Part shown: piece by piece, positions 11,560 through 21,472 of the stretch
How positions within the stretch are numbered: position 1 is the stretch's first letter
Layout of the letters: each line of letters opens with the position of its first letter
Source: Rhododendron vialii
Lineage: Eukaryota > Streptophyta > Magnoliopsida > Ericales > Ericaceae
DNA length: 64,000 nt
Assembly: GCF_030253575.1 (NCBI RefSeq)
Contig: NC_080565.1
Location: forward strand, 2,790,501-2,854,500
Direction of reading: 5' to 3'
Made by a program: the position numbers and the translations under genes
The notes under the pieces: model-generated
What the model saw: only the letters and a program-made list of their open reading frames with translations
The model's database searches: none
What the model was told of the DNA's origin: nothing

Positions 11560-13000
11560 ACTCATCAAAGTTGGTAGTGGTGTTGTTCATCAGTTGTATA
11601 GTGGTTAATGAGTTGTTTAATTTACTGGTAAATGAAGATATACAATCTCAGACTGCAAAAATAGTTTTGGAAGTGAAAGTAGTGCAGATGGGTAATGAAA
11701 TGGTGGAGGTGATGTTCATGACTTGTATAGTGGTTAATGCGTACTGTTCAGTTTAGTGGTTAATGAAAATATACAATCATCTTTCTCTGAACTCTATTTT
11801 TCATTGTTCAAAGTTTGCAGTTTGCATTGGAGGAAAAAAACACTTCTCATACACACTTCTCATACAAAAATTTGCAGTTCGCATAGAAAAAATACAGTTC
11901 TCATACACACTTCTCATAGGAAAATTCACAATTCTCATAGAAACCTAACATAGCAGAAACCTCATTAACCACTGCAAAAAATATTAGTTTTGGATGTGGA
12001 AGTAGTGCACATGACATGTATATTGGTTAATGAGTTGTTTAGTTTACTGGTTAATCAACATATACAATCATCTTTCTCTAAACTCCATTTTTCATTGTTC
12101 ACAGTTTACAGTTCGCATAGAGGAAAAACACAGTTCTCATAGAAAAATTTGCAGTTCGCATAGAAAATTTCACAATTCTCATACACAGTTCTCATAGGAA
12201 ATTTCACAATTCTCATAGAAAATAACCAATTCTCTTAAAAAATTTAAATGGTATTTTTGTAAATTACATCTTCAACGTGAAACCCTATTTTATATGGCCT
12301 ATAAATACCCCTCTTCCTCTTCCCGTTTCTTCATTTCCCACCCTCAACACAACTACAACAAAAAAATCCTAAAAAATGGCAGAAGACTTGGCAAGACTCA
12401 TCAAAGATGCCGTTGCAGTTCACATTGGAGGAAAAAAACCGTTGCAGTTCACATCAAAGATGCCGTACACACTTCTCATAGGAAAATTCACAATTCTCAT
12501 AGAAACCTAACATAGCAGAAACCTCATTAACCACTGTAAAAATATTAGTTTTGGATGTGGAAGTAGTGCACATGGGTAATGACGTGGTGGAGGTGTTGTT
12601 CATGACATGTATATTGGTTAATGAGTTGTTTAGTTTACTGGTTAATCAACATATACAATCATCTTTCTCTAAACTCCATTTTTCATTGTTCACAGTTTAC
12701 ATTTCGCATAGAGGAAAAACACAGTTCTCATAGAAAAATTTGCAGTTCGCATAGAAAATTTCACAATTCTCATACACAGTTCTCATAGGAAATTTCACAA
12801 TTCTCATAGAAAATAACCAATTCTCATAATACAATCATCTTTCTCTAAACTCCATTTTTCATTGTTCAAAGTTTACATTTCGCATAGAGGAAAAACACAG
12901 TTCTCATAGAAAAATTTGCAGTTCTTATAGAAAAAACACAGTTTTCATAGGAAATTTCACAATTCTCATAGAAAATAACCAATTCTCATAAAAAATGTAA
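11560..13000. repeat. Nested duplications and array C between the Ulp gene and the small ORF
   Basis: Four related copies of a block containing gttcatgac and gttaatgagttgtttagttta or variants, at about 11575, 11705, 12005 and 12590. Each pair is separated by reverse-orientation cores (TTCTCATA) of the 21-bp repeat family. A copied promoter and start of the downstream small gene sits inside (12245-12413). No intact gene is supported here. Confidence 0.75.
12245..12413 (+). pseudogene. Truncated duplicate of the 81-aa gene's promoter and first codons
   Basis: Nearly identical to about 13000-13166: a TATA box (TATAAATA at 12300-12307), the 5' leader and the first 13 codons (MAEDLARLIKDAV) from 12376. 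The copy then runs into repeat sequence and its frame ends within about 30 codons. A promoter plus start codon have been duplicated without the rest of the gene. Confidence 0.8.
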
Positions 13001-13052
13001 AGGGTATTTTTGTAAATTACATCTTCAACGTGAAACCCTATTTTATATGGCC

Positions 13053-13060
13053 TATAAATA
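13053..13060 (+). promoter_or_regulatory. TATA box for the 81-aa MULE gene
   Basis: TATAAATA lies 76 bp before the ATG at 13129, followed by a pyrimidine-rich leader and an A-rich start context (aaaaaATGGC). The same box and leader are duplicated at 12300. Confidence 0.65.
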
Positions 13061-13128
13061 CCCCTCTTCCTCTTCCCGTTTCTTCATTTCCCACCCTCAA
13101 CACAACTACAACAAAAAAATCCTAAAAA

Positions 13129-13374
13129 ATGGCAGAAGACTTGGCAAGACTCATCAAAGATGCCGTAGATGCATCAGTCAAAGAGACCAGTGAAAAACTT
13201 GATGAAACCCAAGCCCGATTCTTCGAAAACCAGGACAACATCAACCTTCTCAAGAAAAAAATGCAGATCTTCAAAGATTGGAAACTTGCCAAAAATTTGG
13301 CAAAGGAAGCGGAAGCGGAAGAAGCCACTACTAGCAGAAACGTGCGACCAAGAAGACAACCACCAACTAACTAG
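13129..13374 (+). CDS. Small coiled-coil protein, 81 aa, MULE-encoded, function unknown
   Basis: Single-exon frame with a TATA box 76 bp upstream and a good ATG context. The predicted protein is highly charged and helical throughout (MAEDLARLIKDAVDASVKET and on) with a heptad-like spacing of hydrophobics, ending in a basic tail RPRRQPPTN. No family recognised. It lies between the Ulp gene and the transposase gene. Its promoter was duplicated, which suggests a real transcription unit. It could be a remnant of a longer gene or an accessory protein of the element. Confidence 0.55.
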   Translation: MAEDLARLIKDAVDASVKETSEKLDETQARFFENQDNINLLKKKMQIFKDWKLAKNLAKEAEAEEATTSRNVRPRRQPPTN

Positions 13375-13912
13375 GGATCTAATTTTTCAGTTTGGCTGTT
13401 CTATGTTTTTTTTTTTTTTCTTTCTTTCTTTCTTAGTAGATCTCTTGTTTAAATCTGGTACTTTCTTTTTCTCCTTGTATTTGGATCTATCAATTTCATC
13501 TAGGATGTTTGAAATGTTTACTTTCTTCGATCGTCAGGTGTATCCAACGATGTATGTCTTATAAATCTGGATGTTTTTCCTTGTTTATTATATTTCTAAT
13601 TGCCAAAAATACTTAAACCAAAAAAAAAAAAACAGTCACAATTAATTAGTAATCTCGAATATATTCTATTTTTTGTTTTATTTATTATATTTATTATTTA
13701 TTATTTTTCAAACAAAGATCTCTATATTTTTGTTTTTCTTGTTTTTGTTTTGTTTTTTATACCAAAAATCGTTGCACTTTAAACTGTTCACCACGTGTAT
13801 CACTACCACCTTAAATACCTGAAAGGTTAAACACCGCACACGGCTTTTCATTTCCAGAGAGAGAGAGAGAGAAGAAATCTCAACCAGAACGCTCCGGACG
13901 ACACTCCACCAA
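13375..13912. other. AT-rich spacer between the two small MULE ORFs
   Basis: T-rich sequence with poly(T) and poly(A) runs, then a leader-like segment (TTAAATA at 13811, a GA run at 13857-13872) upstream of the next small ORF. A 60-codon open frame at 13600-13782 is low-complexity and not supported. Confidence 0.5.
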
Positions 13913-14170
13913 ATGGCAGCCCCAAATCAGAACGCTCCGGACGACACTCCACCAAACAACGCTCCGAAAATCTCAACCATGGAGGATGCTGTGAAGAAGA
14001 TCATTGAGGAGCATGTGGCTCCTCTCAAAGCTGAAGTGGAACGCCTGCATCGCCAGCACAGGATACAGAGCATCGATCTTCTCCGCCTCAGGTTAGAAAT
14101 CCAGGCATTGATGGACGCTCACAGAGCAGAAGGGAATAAGGAGGACGAGGAAGAGGAAGATGCACAGTAG
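13913..14170 (+). CDS. Small acidic coiled-coil protein, 85 aa, MULE-encoded, function unknown
   Basis: The frame begins MAAPNQNAPDDTPP and ends with a run of acidic residues (EDEEEEDAQ). Residues 24-70 form a heptad-like helix (VKKIIEEHVAPLKAEVERLH). The ATG is preceded by a GA-rich leader and lies within a 43-bp tandem duplication (cgctccggacgacactccac occurs at 13890 and 13933), so the N-terminal residues repeat the leader in translation. Codon use looks coding (GC-richer than the flanks). No family recognised. Like the 81-aa protein it is short, charged and helical, so the two may be related in role. Confidence 0.55.
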   Translation: MAAPNQNAPDDTPPNNAPKISTMEDAVKKIIEEHVAPLKAEVERLHRQHRIQSIDLLRLRLEIQALMDAHRAEGNKEDEEEEDAQ

Positions 14171-14489
14171 AAGTTAGGGTTTCGTGCCTCAACTACTTTT
14201 TGGAAAATTAGGGTTTCTAGTTGGGGTTCATCAACATTTTGGGGATTTTTTGCGACTTTTTGGCTCCTTCCTCAAATGATTAAGGAATCTAACTCCAATG
14301 AAAATTAGGGTTTGTAGTTGTGTTAAACCACTGATGCTGTAATTAGTGCTATCTGACTCTGATGATAATTAGGGTCTTCTGAATGTTAAACTGGATTTCA
14401 TCTATGTTAACAATCGTTTGCTATTTGTTAGTATGGTTTGGTGTATGTCAATTTGATGCATGTTCTGTTAGAATTTAACTTATCATCGA

Positions 14490-14860
14490 AAATACACACT
14501 TCTCATAGCGGGGAAAAACACTTCTCATGGAAAAATACACACTTCTCATAGGGGAGAAAAACACTTCTCATGGAAAAATACACACTTCTCATAGGGGGGA
14601 AAAACACTTCTCATGGAAAAATACACACTTCTCATAGAAAAAAAACACTTCTCATAGAAAAAAACACACTTCTCATAGAAAAAAACACACTTCTCATAGA
14701 AAAAACACACTTCTCATAGAAAAAAACACACTTCTCATAGAAAAAAACACACTTCTCATACAAAATTCTCATATACTAAAAACACAGTTTTGATACACAT
14801 TTCACATAGAAAATACACACTTCTCATAGAAAATACAAAGTTCTCATAGAGCTATACACA
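14490..14860 (-). repeat. 21-bp repeat array D (reverse)
   Basis: About 18 cores TTCTCATA/TTCTCATG. The tandem section 14640-14760 has units of 20-21 bp, cttctcatagaaaaaaacac. The first section alternates with a longer ~60-bp unit containing gggg. It lies just beyond the 3' end of the transposase gene. Confidence 0.85.
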
Positions 14861-15009
14861 CAGGTTGCTTAGATACTTCACATAATTCAAAGTGCTAGAA
14901 CAAAACACAGAATTAGTAACAAAAACACAAAAAAAAATCTTATTCTCAACAATTATTTCATGAATCAAATCCAATAACATTGTTTTTTGTACAACTCAAT
15001 TATTAAAAA

Positions 15010-18000
15010 CTAAAAATCAGGCCTCAAATCCTCCTTACAAGTAAGTTTATTATGATTCCCCATCTTCCCACACCTACCACACTTCATTTCTCTAACCTTC
15101 TCCCCATTCGAACGAATCCTCTTCTTCTTAGGCCGCCCTGGAGGCTTTTTTGACAATGGTGGCAGAATACTAGTACCACAATCAACCACATCACCTTTCA
15201 ACAATGACGCAACTGGGTAAATTGGTTTTGAATACACCTGACGATAACTCTCAACATGAAAAAAACGCTCTACATACAAGTTCAAATCCTTACCACTATA
15301 TTTGATAGCACAGACAGCGTGGCAACAAGGGAATCCATTCAACTGCCACCAACAACAACTGCATGTACGCCTCCCAATATCAACACATACAGACGGATCC
15401 GTGTCAACTTCAAATATATCAGCACTTGAATGAATCACTTTCCATGTTTTAACTAAATCATATAACTTCTCCAACCGAGACTCCCCATAAGGACAAATCA
15501 CCTGATCCCATTTACTTGCCCTTTCTCTCCTCAAACACATTGATTTCATCATCTTCTTCCTTATACGATCAACCATATCCACCACGGGCAATTCACGCTC
15601 TTTCAATATCCATGAGTTAAAGCACTCAGCTAGACTAGAGGACATTGCTCCATAACGTTGCCCCGGGAAAAAAACATTTGCCCAGCGCTCATTAGGCAAC
15701 TCCGACAGAAAATGAACAACAGCTGCACCACCGTGTTTCAGCAAATTACCCATATGCTGATTAAACTTTGCCACAGTGGGAGCATAAGCACATTTTGAAA
15801 ACACTCTGATCAAACTCTCTTTATACTTGACATTTGTGGACGCCAAAGCAGTACGCAAGTTACCCTTCAAATGATAGAGACAGTAAGCATGAAAGCTTGA
15901 AGGAAACACCTTAGCAATACCCTCTTTTATTCCTCTGTGACAGTCAGATATAAAAACAAAAACCCTTCTGTCTTCATCCAAAATACCATGCAACTTCTCC
16001 ATAAACCAAAGCCAATTATCATTATTCTCAGAATCAACCACACCAAAGCACAATGGAAATAGACCTGAGAAGGAAAAAATAATTCAGTTACCAGTTCATA
16101 CATATGACAAAATCAGTTCTCACAATTCAGGAACCAGTTCTCATAATTTTGAAAACAGTTCTCATATTTCTCATAGTGCATTATAGCCTATGTGAACTGT
16201 ATGTTATATTCATATGAGAATTGTATATGTAATCTATTTCATACCTGCATTACCATCTCTAGCTCAATCACACATCAAGCATCCTATATGACCATAAGAA
16301 ACCAGTTCTCATAGTTCAGACACCAGTTCTCATAGTTCTGAAAACAGTTCTCATATTTCTCATACTGCATTGTACCCTATGTGAAATGTGTGTAAGTACT
16401 CATATGAGAATTGTATATGTGATCTATTTCATACCTGCATTACCATCTTTAGCTGAAGCAGACATCAAGCATCCCATATGCCTTGCCTTCAAGAACGTTG
16501 CGTCAACGGATAAAACAGGCCTGCAGTGCTTAAATCCTTGTACACATGCATCAAATGCTACAAACAACCTCAAAAAACGATTTGTGGTTTGATCCCACTC
16601 AACATCAAAAACACTTGTAGGATCCGAATTCAGAACAACATTACGATACCATTGCAGTTGATTAAAAGAATCTGAATAATCTCCAAATGCACTTGACTTG
16701 GCTTTCTGGATAGCTAACCAAGCACGATTATATGACACATCCACCCCATAATACTCCTTCAAATCATCAACAACATCAACAGGACGTTTCTTTGACTTGT
16801 CTCGAACATCATCATTTATCAATTGACTAATCAGAGATGAATTAGCATGACAGTTCTTTGTCATACGCCCAGCAACACCACAACAATGAACATTATAATA
16901 CCTTTTGATGTAAAAGCAACCACTGACCTTGTCAAGTCTAGCATGGATATTCCACTTGCAAGATTTTACCTTACAAACTGCAGTCACTCTCTCTGTTTCA
17001 TTCTTTACAAAGTCAAACTCAAAAGAATGAACAATTGAATATTTCCGCAATGCATCACGAAAACCTTCCGAACCCCCGACAAACAACTGACCAACACTTT
17101 TAATAAGCTCTTTCCACGCGTCCGACAACCTTGGCCGATGCTGATGCGGGCAAAACATAGCTCCCAAATCATCCTCTTTACTACATATTCCATTGATTCC
17201 AACCGACAACCGACTAACCCTTGCCCACTGAAACAAATGCCCTTACTAGTGCTAGCACCACCACTATCGAAAACCCCACTACTATTAGCACCAACATCAA
17301 CACCACACCCACTAATACCACTATCAAAACCACGACTATCTACTACTGTAACTTCAATGCAATTCAATCCAATACTATCAGCTACAGCAAACATCACCTC
17401 CAAATCTTCATCATTATATAACATGGTACTAGGATGATCACGTATAGCATAAAAGAGTTGCAATGAGTGTCTTCTCAACTCACTAAACTTGCCACACAAT
17501 ATCTTCATAAAATCTCCAATTCTCGACGACCGAGACAACTTTATTCCAGCACACAATCCATTGTATTTACAAAACAAAATCAACGAATTCTCCGTTTCCC
17601 TAACAAAAAAACAAACAATTCACACAAAGGAAAACGACACAATTCTCATAAACCAACACAGTTCTCCTATTAAAAACACAGTTCTCATATAAATAAACAC
17701 AGTTCTCATTTTAAAAACACAATTCTCATAAACACTTCTCATGCAAAAAACACAAAAAGACACTTCACATCAAAATCTAACAAACAAACACAATGATAGT
17801 TCAAGCTAGGCCTCAATCTAACAACAAAAACAACATTTAAATAATACACAAAACGACAAATCACATCAAATTCATATGAGAACTATAGTTCAGAAACCAG
17901 TTCTCATAGTTCAGAAACCAGTTCTCATAGTTCAGAGACCAGTTCTCATAGTTCAGACACCAGCTCTCGTAATTCAGAAACCAGTTCTCCTAGTTCAGAA

Positions 18001-18358
18001 ACCAGTTCTCATAGTTCAGAAACCAGTTCTCATAGTTCAGAGACCAGTTCTCATAGTTCAGACACCAGCTCTCGTAATTCAGAAACCAGATCTCATAGTT
18101 CAGAAACCAGTTCTCATAGTTCAGAAAACAGTTCTCATAGTTCAGAAACCAGTTCTCATAGTTCAGAAAACAGTTCTCATAGTTCAGAAACCAGTTCTCA
18201 TAGTTCAGACACCAGCTCTCGTAATTCAGAAACCAGTTCTCATAGATCTAAAAACAGTTCTCATACATCAAAACAATCACATAAACACTGAAAATAAACA
18301 AATCTACCAACAAAAACGACATTAAATACCTCATCTGCTCGACTCCATCAACCTGCAT
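15010..18358 (-). CDS. MuDR/MULE transposase (DDE, SWIM and CCHC zinc fingers)
   Basis: Exons on the - strand: 18358-18330, 17599-16435 and 16064-15010; all junctions are GT-AG and keep phase. About 750 residues. Order of domains: PB1-like N-terminus (ILFCKYNGLCAGIKLSRSSR), MuDR-type Cys/His DNA-binding domain (about 17150-16870), and a catalytic domain with Asp at 16504-16502 (SVDATFLK), Asp at 15945-15943 (ISDCHRGIKEG) and Glu at 15627-15625 (LAECFNSW), spaced 62 and 105 residues, with a CxxH (CLYH) between the second Asp and the Glu. A SWIM zinc finger follows (CSC, then GFPCCH), then a CCHC knuckle (CGRCGKMGNH, C). The frame changes near 17230: an intron ending in tttcag at 17228 in - strand reading would fix it, or it is a frameshift. 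The first exon (MQVDGVEQMR) is inferred from splice phase only. Confidence 0.92.
16090..16490 (-). repeat. Duplication of the transposase exon 2/intron 2 junction plus array E
   Basis: Two direct copies about 190 bp apart. The right copy contains the real exon end and donor at 16435/16434. The left copy, at about 16200-16300, repeats catatgagaattgtatatgt and the ctatttcatacctgcattac junction plus about 45 bp of exon. Reverse-orientation 21-bp cores (ccagttctcatagttc) lie in front of each copy. The left copy is an extra donor-like site inside the intron. Confidence 0.85.
17640..18270 (-). repeat. 21-bp repeat array F (reverse), in transposase intron 1
   Basis: From about 17885 to 18265 there are about 19 tandem 21-bp units of agttctcatagttcagaaac plus one base. 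They form a higher-order unit of about 7 monomers in which variants recur in the same order. Because 21 is divisible by 3 the array is open on the + strand and would read as a 7-residue repeat (IVQKPVL); I treat that as an artefact, since it lies within the transposase intron. Looser copies occupy 17640-17760. Confidence 0.9.
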
Positions 18359-18687
18359 CTCCTCACGCACCACAAAGCTACAACGAATCACAAAGCAACA
18401 TACATCACTACTAAATGAAAAGTACATCAACTGAATAACTAATCAAATCTAACAACATACTCAAAAATACCTCAACAGATCGATTGAATCTCAATCCAAC
18501 GCAATTCCTCCTCTCAATCGAACATCAATCGCTCAAGCTAGACATCAATCGTTCTCTCTATCGCAATCTCTCCCTAGATCTCGATATCTCTCTCTCGAAA
18601 TCGCTCTCACGATCGCGATCGCGATCGCGCTTTCTCTCTCTCTCTATCTGTCTTCTCTCTCCGTCAATATTCTTTTGAAAACAAGCC

Positions 18688-18695
18688 TATATATA
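18688..18695 (-). promoter_or_regulatory. TATA box for the MULE transposase gene
   Basis: TATATATA on the - strand, about 330 bp before the proposed ATG and 125 bp inside the right element end. A GA-rich leader follows (TC runs on the + strand at 18580-18660). A donor-like site at about 18468 suggests an additional intron in the 5' leader. Confidence 0.5.
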
Positions 18696-18781
18696 GTAAA
18701 CCCGAAAAAGGGCAAAAACGTCCATCACCCAACATACCCGAGCCATTCAGCTTCGGGAAAATATTTCAGGGTTGGGATCAT

Positions 18782-18818
18782 TCCGAGGCTAGAAAGGAGG
18801 ACCGGCCTCTAATTATCT
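18782..18818 (-). repeat. Right terminal inverted repeat of the MULE
   Basis: The reverse complement matches the left end at 5629-5666, sharing aggccgg and ctcgga at the same relative positions with one gap. It abuts the right copy of the 10-bp target duplication at 18819-18828. Confidence 0.75.
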
Positions 18819-18828
18819 ATATACAGAA

Positions 18829-19798
18829 TGCTCTTGATATGGGCCCGCTGAATAATGTTTCGTGTCTGGTCCCCTATTCGGATATGATTGAAGACTAGGT
18901 AGTGTTTTGGCTAAATAAGTAATTTGGTTTTTTTTTTTTTTTTTGCTATACAATTTTTTTTTGACATTTCTTAATTTTGGGCCAGATTTTTGTTTGTTAT
19001 TGGTTCATCTCGATGAGATGAATCGAAAAAGTAAAAAAATTATAGTCAAAACATAAATTGCTTTGAATAAAAACAAAAAACAGCCAAAAAGCTAGATTTT
19101 TTGACTATCATAAAAATTAGAGTATTGATCACAATTTTTACTTTTCTGATTTGTCTTCTTGAGACAAATTGATAATTCACAAAAAATTTACACGAAACTA
19201 ACAAATACGAAAAAAATTGAATAAAGGCAAAAAAACAAAACAAGCCAAATGGGTTATTAGCCAAAACACTTAGAGCGGGAGACCACGCTATTGTTCCTTC
19301 AATGATAAAAATTGTTCTATTAAAAATTCAAGAGGATGGCGAGGGCCGCTTGACCGCTTTTGGTAGGGAATAGTATGAAATGAGTGATCACACGAATAAA
19401 ATGTTGGGACCTCTAAACTCAGTAGCTTATGGTTTTTGACTGGACGCTTAGTTTTTACGTTGCTCAATGGCTAGCCTTCATATTTGTTAATTTGTTCTGT
19501 TGAATGAACTTATTATCTCTGTTCCTATCACTCGAGTTCTCAATATTAATCATAAACTCTACTACTACTATCCTGTCTCTTGTGGACTCATGAAAACGGA
19601 CGATATATACTCATGTGTCGAATTACAGTTTTTTGGATTATGATTAGAATAGATTATCAATCTGGAGAGTATTTGTAAGATATGCGCAGAATAGATTTTA
19701 CCTTACTCTAATGTGTGGTTTTGTTAAAGCACTTTGGGAAAAATGCATTCTCAGAGTAGACTAATATTGCATAATGCATTCTCACTCTAATGTGTGGT
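18829..19798. repeat. Duplicated upstream block, copy 1, right part
   Basis: Continues the block cut at 5618. The segment gggcccgctgaataatg is shared with 25045 and 47169, and the match continues through ttatcaatctggagagtatt to ggttttgttaaagcactttg. The last part (19708-19798) includes a short local duplication of the ctctaatgtgtggt region, directly before the CACTA element. Confidence 0.75.
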
Positions 19799-20416
19799 CA
19801 CTACAACACGGATGGCCTATAGCGAGGAAATATGGCGAGGAAAAGAGATTTCGTCGCTAAAAGTATACAATCTGCGAGAAAATTCAATTTCGTCGCTAAA
19901 AAGTTACATTTAGCAAGGAAATTTAATTTCCTCGCCAAAAAGTTACATTTAGCGAGGAAATAATAATTTCCTCGCAAAAGGGTTACATTTGGCGAGGAAA
20001 TAATAATTTCCTCGCCAAATGTAACCCTTTTGCGAGGAAATTTGTTTTCCTTGCTCAATGTAACCTTTTGGCGAAAAATATTTTGTCACCTTTTTTAGGA
20101 CTCATTAAATTTTTTATATGTAAGTCATTATTAATTATGTTCATGTATCTTTAATATCACGATGGTAAGGGATAATCAACTACATAGTTCAATATCATTA
20201 GCAAATTTATTAAAATAAAAAAGTGATAAATGGAAAAAAATAGTTTCCTCGCCAATTGCATTGAATTGATGAAATAAAAAATATGTTTCACACGAATTAT
20301 ATGAATTCACTTTTCCCCAACTGAAATTAATTGTTAACAATGTCAGTATGTTCAAATTCTACTAAAATTTATTGTTTGAATACAAAGATTTTTAAGTCAC
20401 TCGGGGTGATTTAACC

Positions 20417-20541
20417 GTCCAATATATTAGCACCAGGGATCAAATTGCCGATATTTTTACACAAAAGGACTTGTGTCTTCCCGCATCGGACACTGCGTTT
20501 CAATCTGAAGGTCATGCCTCAACCATCAGCTTGCGGGGGGA
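20417..20541 (+). pseudogene. Copia polyprotein C-terminus remnant inside the CACTA element
   Basis: Translates in one frame as VQYISTRDQIADIFTQKDL and continues to ISLRGDV, the conserved end of Copia RNase H (usually QLADIFTKPL). A purine tract (gcggggggatg) follows directly, then a TG that could start the 3' LTR. The rest of the polyprotein is absent. Confidence 0.75.
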
Positions 20542-20760
20542 TGTCAACCAATCAGTGCAAATCAATTGATCAAGAAAATAAGTCCTAATAATGTTAGCCA
20601 TTTCAGGGGTTATATTTTATCATTTGCAATATCTTTTGTAAAGCTTATCACTTGTAACCGTATTTGTATATAAATACCCAAGGAATAGAACACTCTAGGT
20701 AACAAAGTGCATTCATCAATTCTATCGTATTGTTCTTTTGACTGTTATAAGTCCAAAAAA
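20542..20760 (+). mobile_element. Probable Copia 3' LTR fragment inside the CACTA element
   Basis: Starts TGTCAACCAATC directly after the purine tract. It contains a TATA box (tatataaatac near 20670) and a leader-like segment. The right boundary is unclear. Its position after the RNase H remnant supports the 3' LTR reading. Confidence 0.5.
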
Positions 20761-21399
20761 AGGATTGGACATAGGGATTATAAGTTTGTGGATGAATGAT
20801 GTGCTTTTCAGAAAAAGAATGCATGGGATATATGGATTGCTTTTCGTAGAGATAACTGATTATTAATTCATACAAAAAAAATTAATGAAAAGCTAAACAA
20901 AAGATAAAGTATTTAATAATTGCGAAATGTATTTTCAAAATATCACTAATCTATTTTCAAAATATGTAAGGTTAACCCCATTTAAAAAGAAACATAACAA
21001 ATTATTACTATTGTAATATTGTAGTTGAGTTAAAATTGTTATGGGCGCATATACACAGTAAGAACAGATTAACCCACTAAAAAAAAATATCGTATTTGCA
21101 GAAATTTAAAGGGCTCAAACTAATTTAGGCACTACAAAAGGTTACTAAACTTTGAGAGAATTAAAACGAAGTATAAAATAAACAAATTTAGAAAGTTATA
21201 AAGATTTATTAAAGATATATAACAAAACATTAAATTATAAAAAAATTCAATAAAAGCGAATAATGTTAATGATTTAAAAAATAAGTTTAAAGAAACACTA
21301 CAAAGGGACTAAAATTAGAGAGAAATGTTTAAAGAAGCAAATTTAGAGAGGTGAAAGGATGTACAAAAGGTTTATATATAAAAAAGGCAAAAGTTTGAA

Positions 21400-21472
21400 C
21401 TGGAAATGAAGTTGGTGTGATGGATGGAGTGAATGCCTCCATACAGGAGGCCACGGTTCGAATTCGCGCGGA
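21400..21472 (+). other. tRNA-like segment (pol III boxes) in the CACTA element
   Basis: A-box-like tggtgtgatgg near 21413 and a B box ggttcgaattc at 21454-21464, with a cctcc...ggagg arm between. No convincing acceptor stem, so not an intact tRNA. It may be a tRNA pseudogene or a SINE head. Confidence 0.35.

Larger units (their letters stand above)
5629..18818. mobile_element. 13.19-kb Mutator-like element (MULE) carrying Ulp1-like peptidase and transposase genes
   Basis: Exact 10-bp direct repeats atatacagaa flank the element at 5619-5628 and 18819-18828. Two related loci (25022-25037 and 47145-47160) show the uninterrupted site, so this is a real insertion. The ends are imperfect terminal inverted repeats of about 37 bp. 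Inside lie a + strand Ulp1-like peptidase gene, two small + strand ORFs and a - strand mudrA-like transposase gene, separated and invaded by arrays of a 21-bp repeat. MULEs normally make 8-11 bp target duplications, with 9 the commonest. The transposase keeps its DDE residues, so the element is autonomous or recently was. Two reading-frame interruptions are unexplained, one in each large gene. Confidence 0.93.

Noticed and set aside
16386..16592. Small + strand frame at the transposase exon/intron junction
   Set aside because: Shadow of the - strand transposase exon and its duplicated junction.
17876..18325. 149-codon + strand open frame with a 7-residue repeat (IVQKPVL)
   Set aside because: It is the 21-bp array read in a stop-free frame and lies inside the transposase intron on the opposite strand. 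No start context or gene structure.
21400..21472. A complete tRNA gene in the CACTA element
   Set aside because: A and B boxes are present, but I could not form a proper acceptor stem or a full cloverleaf.
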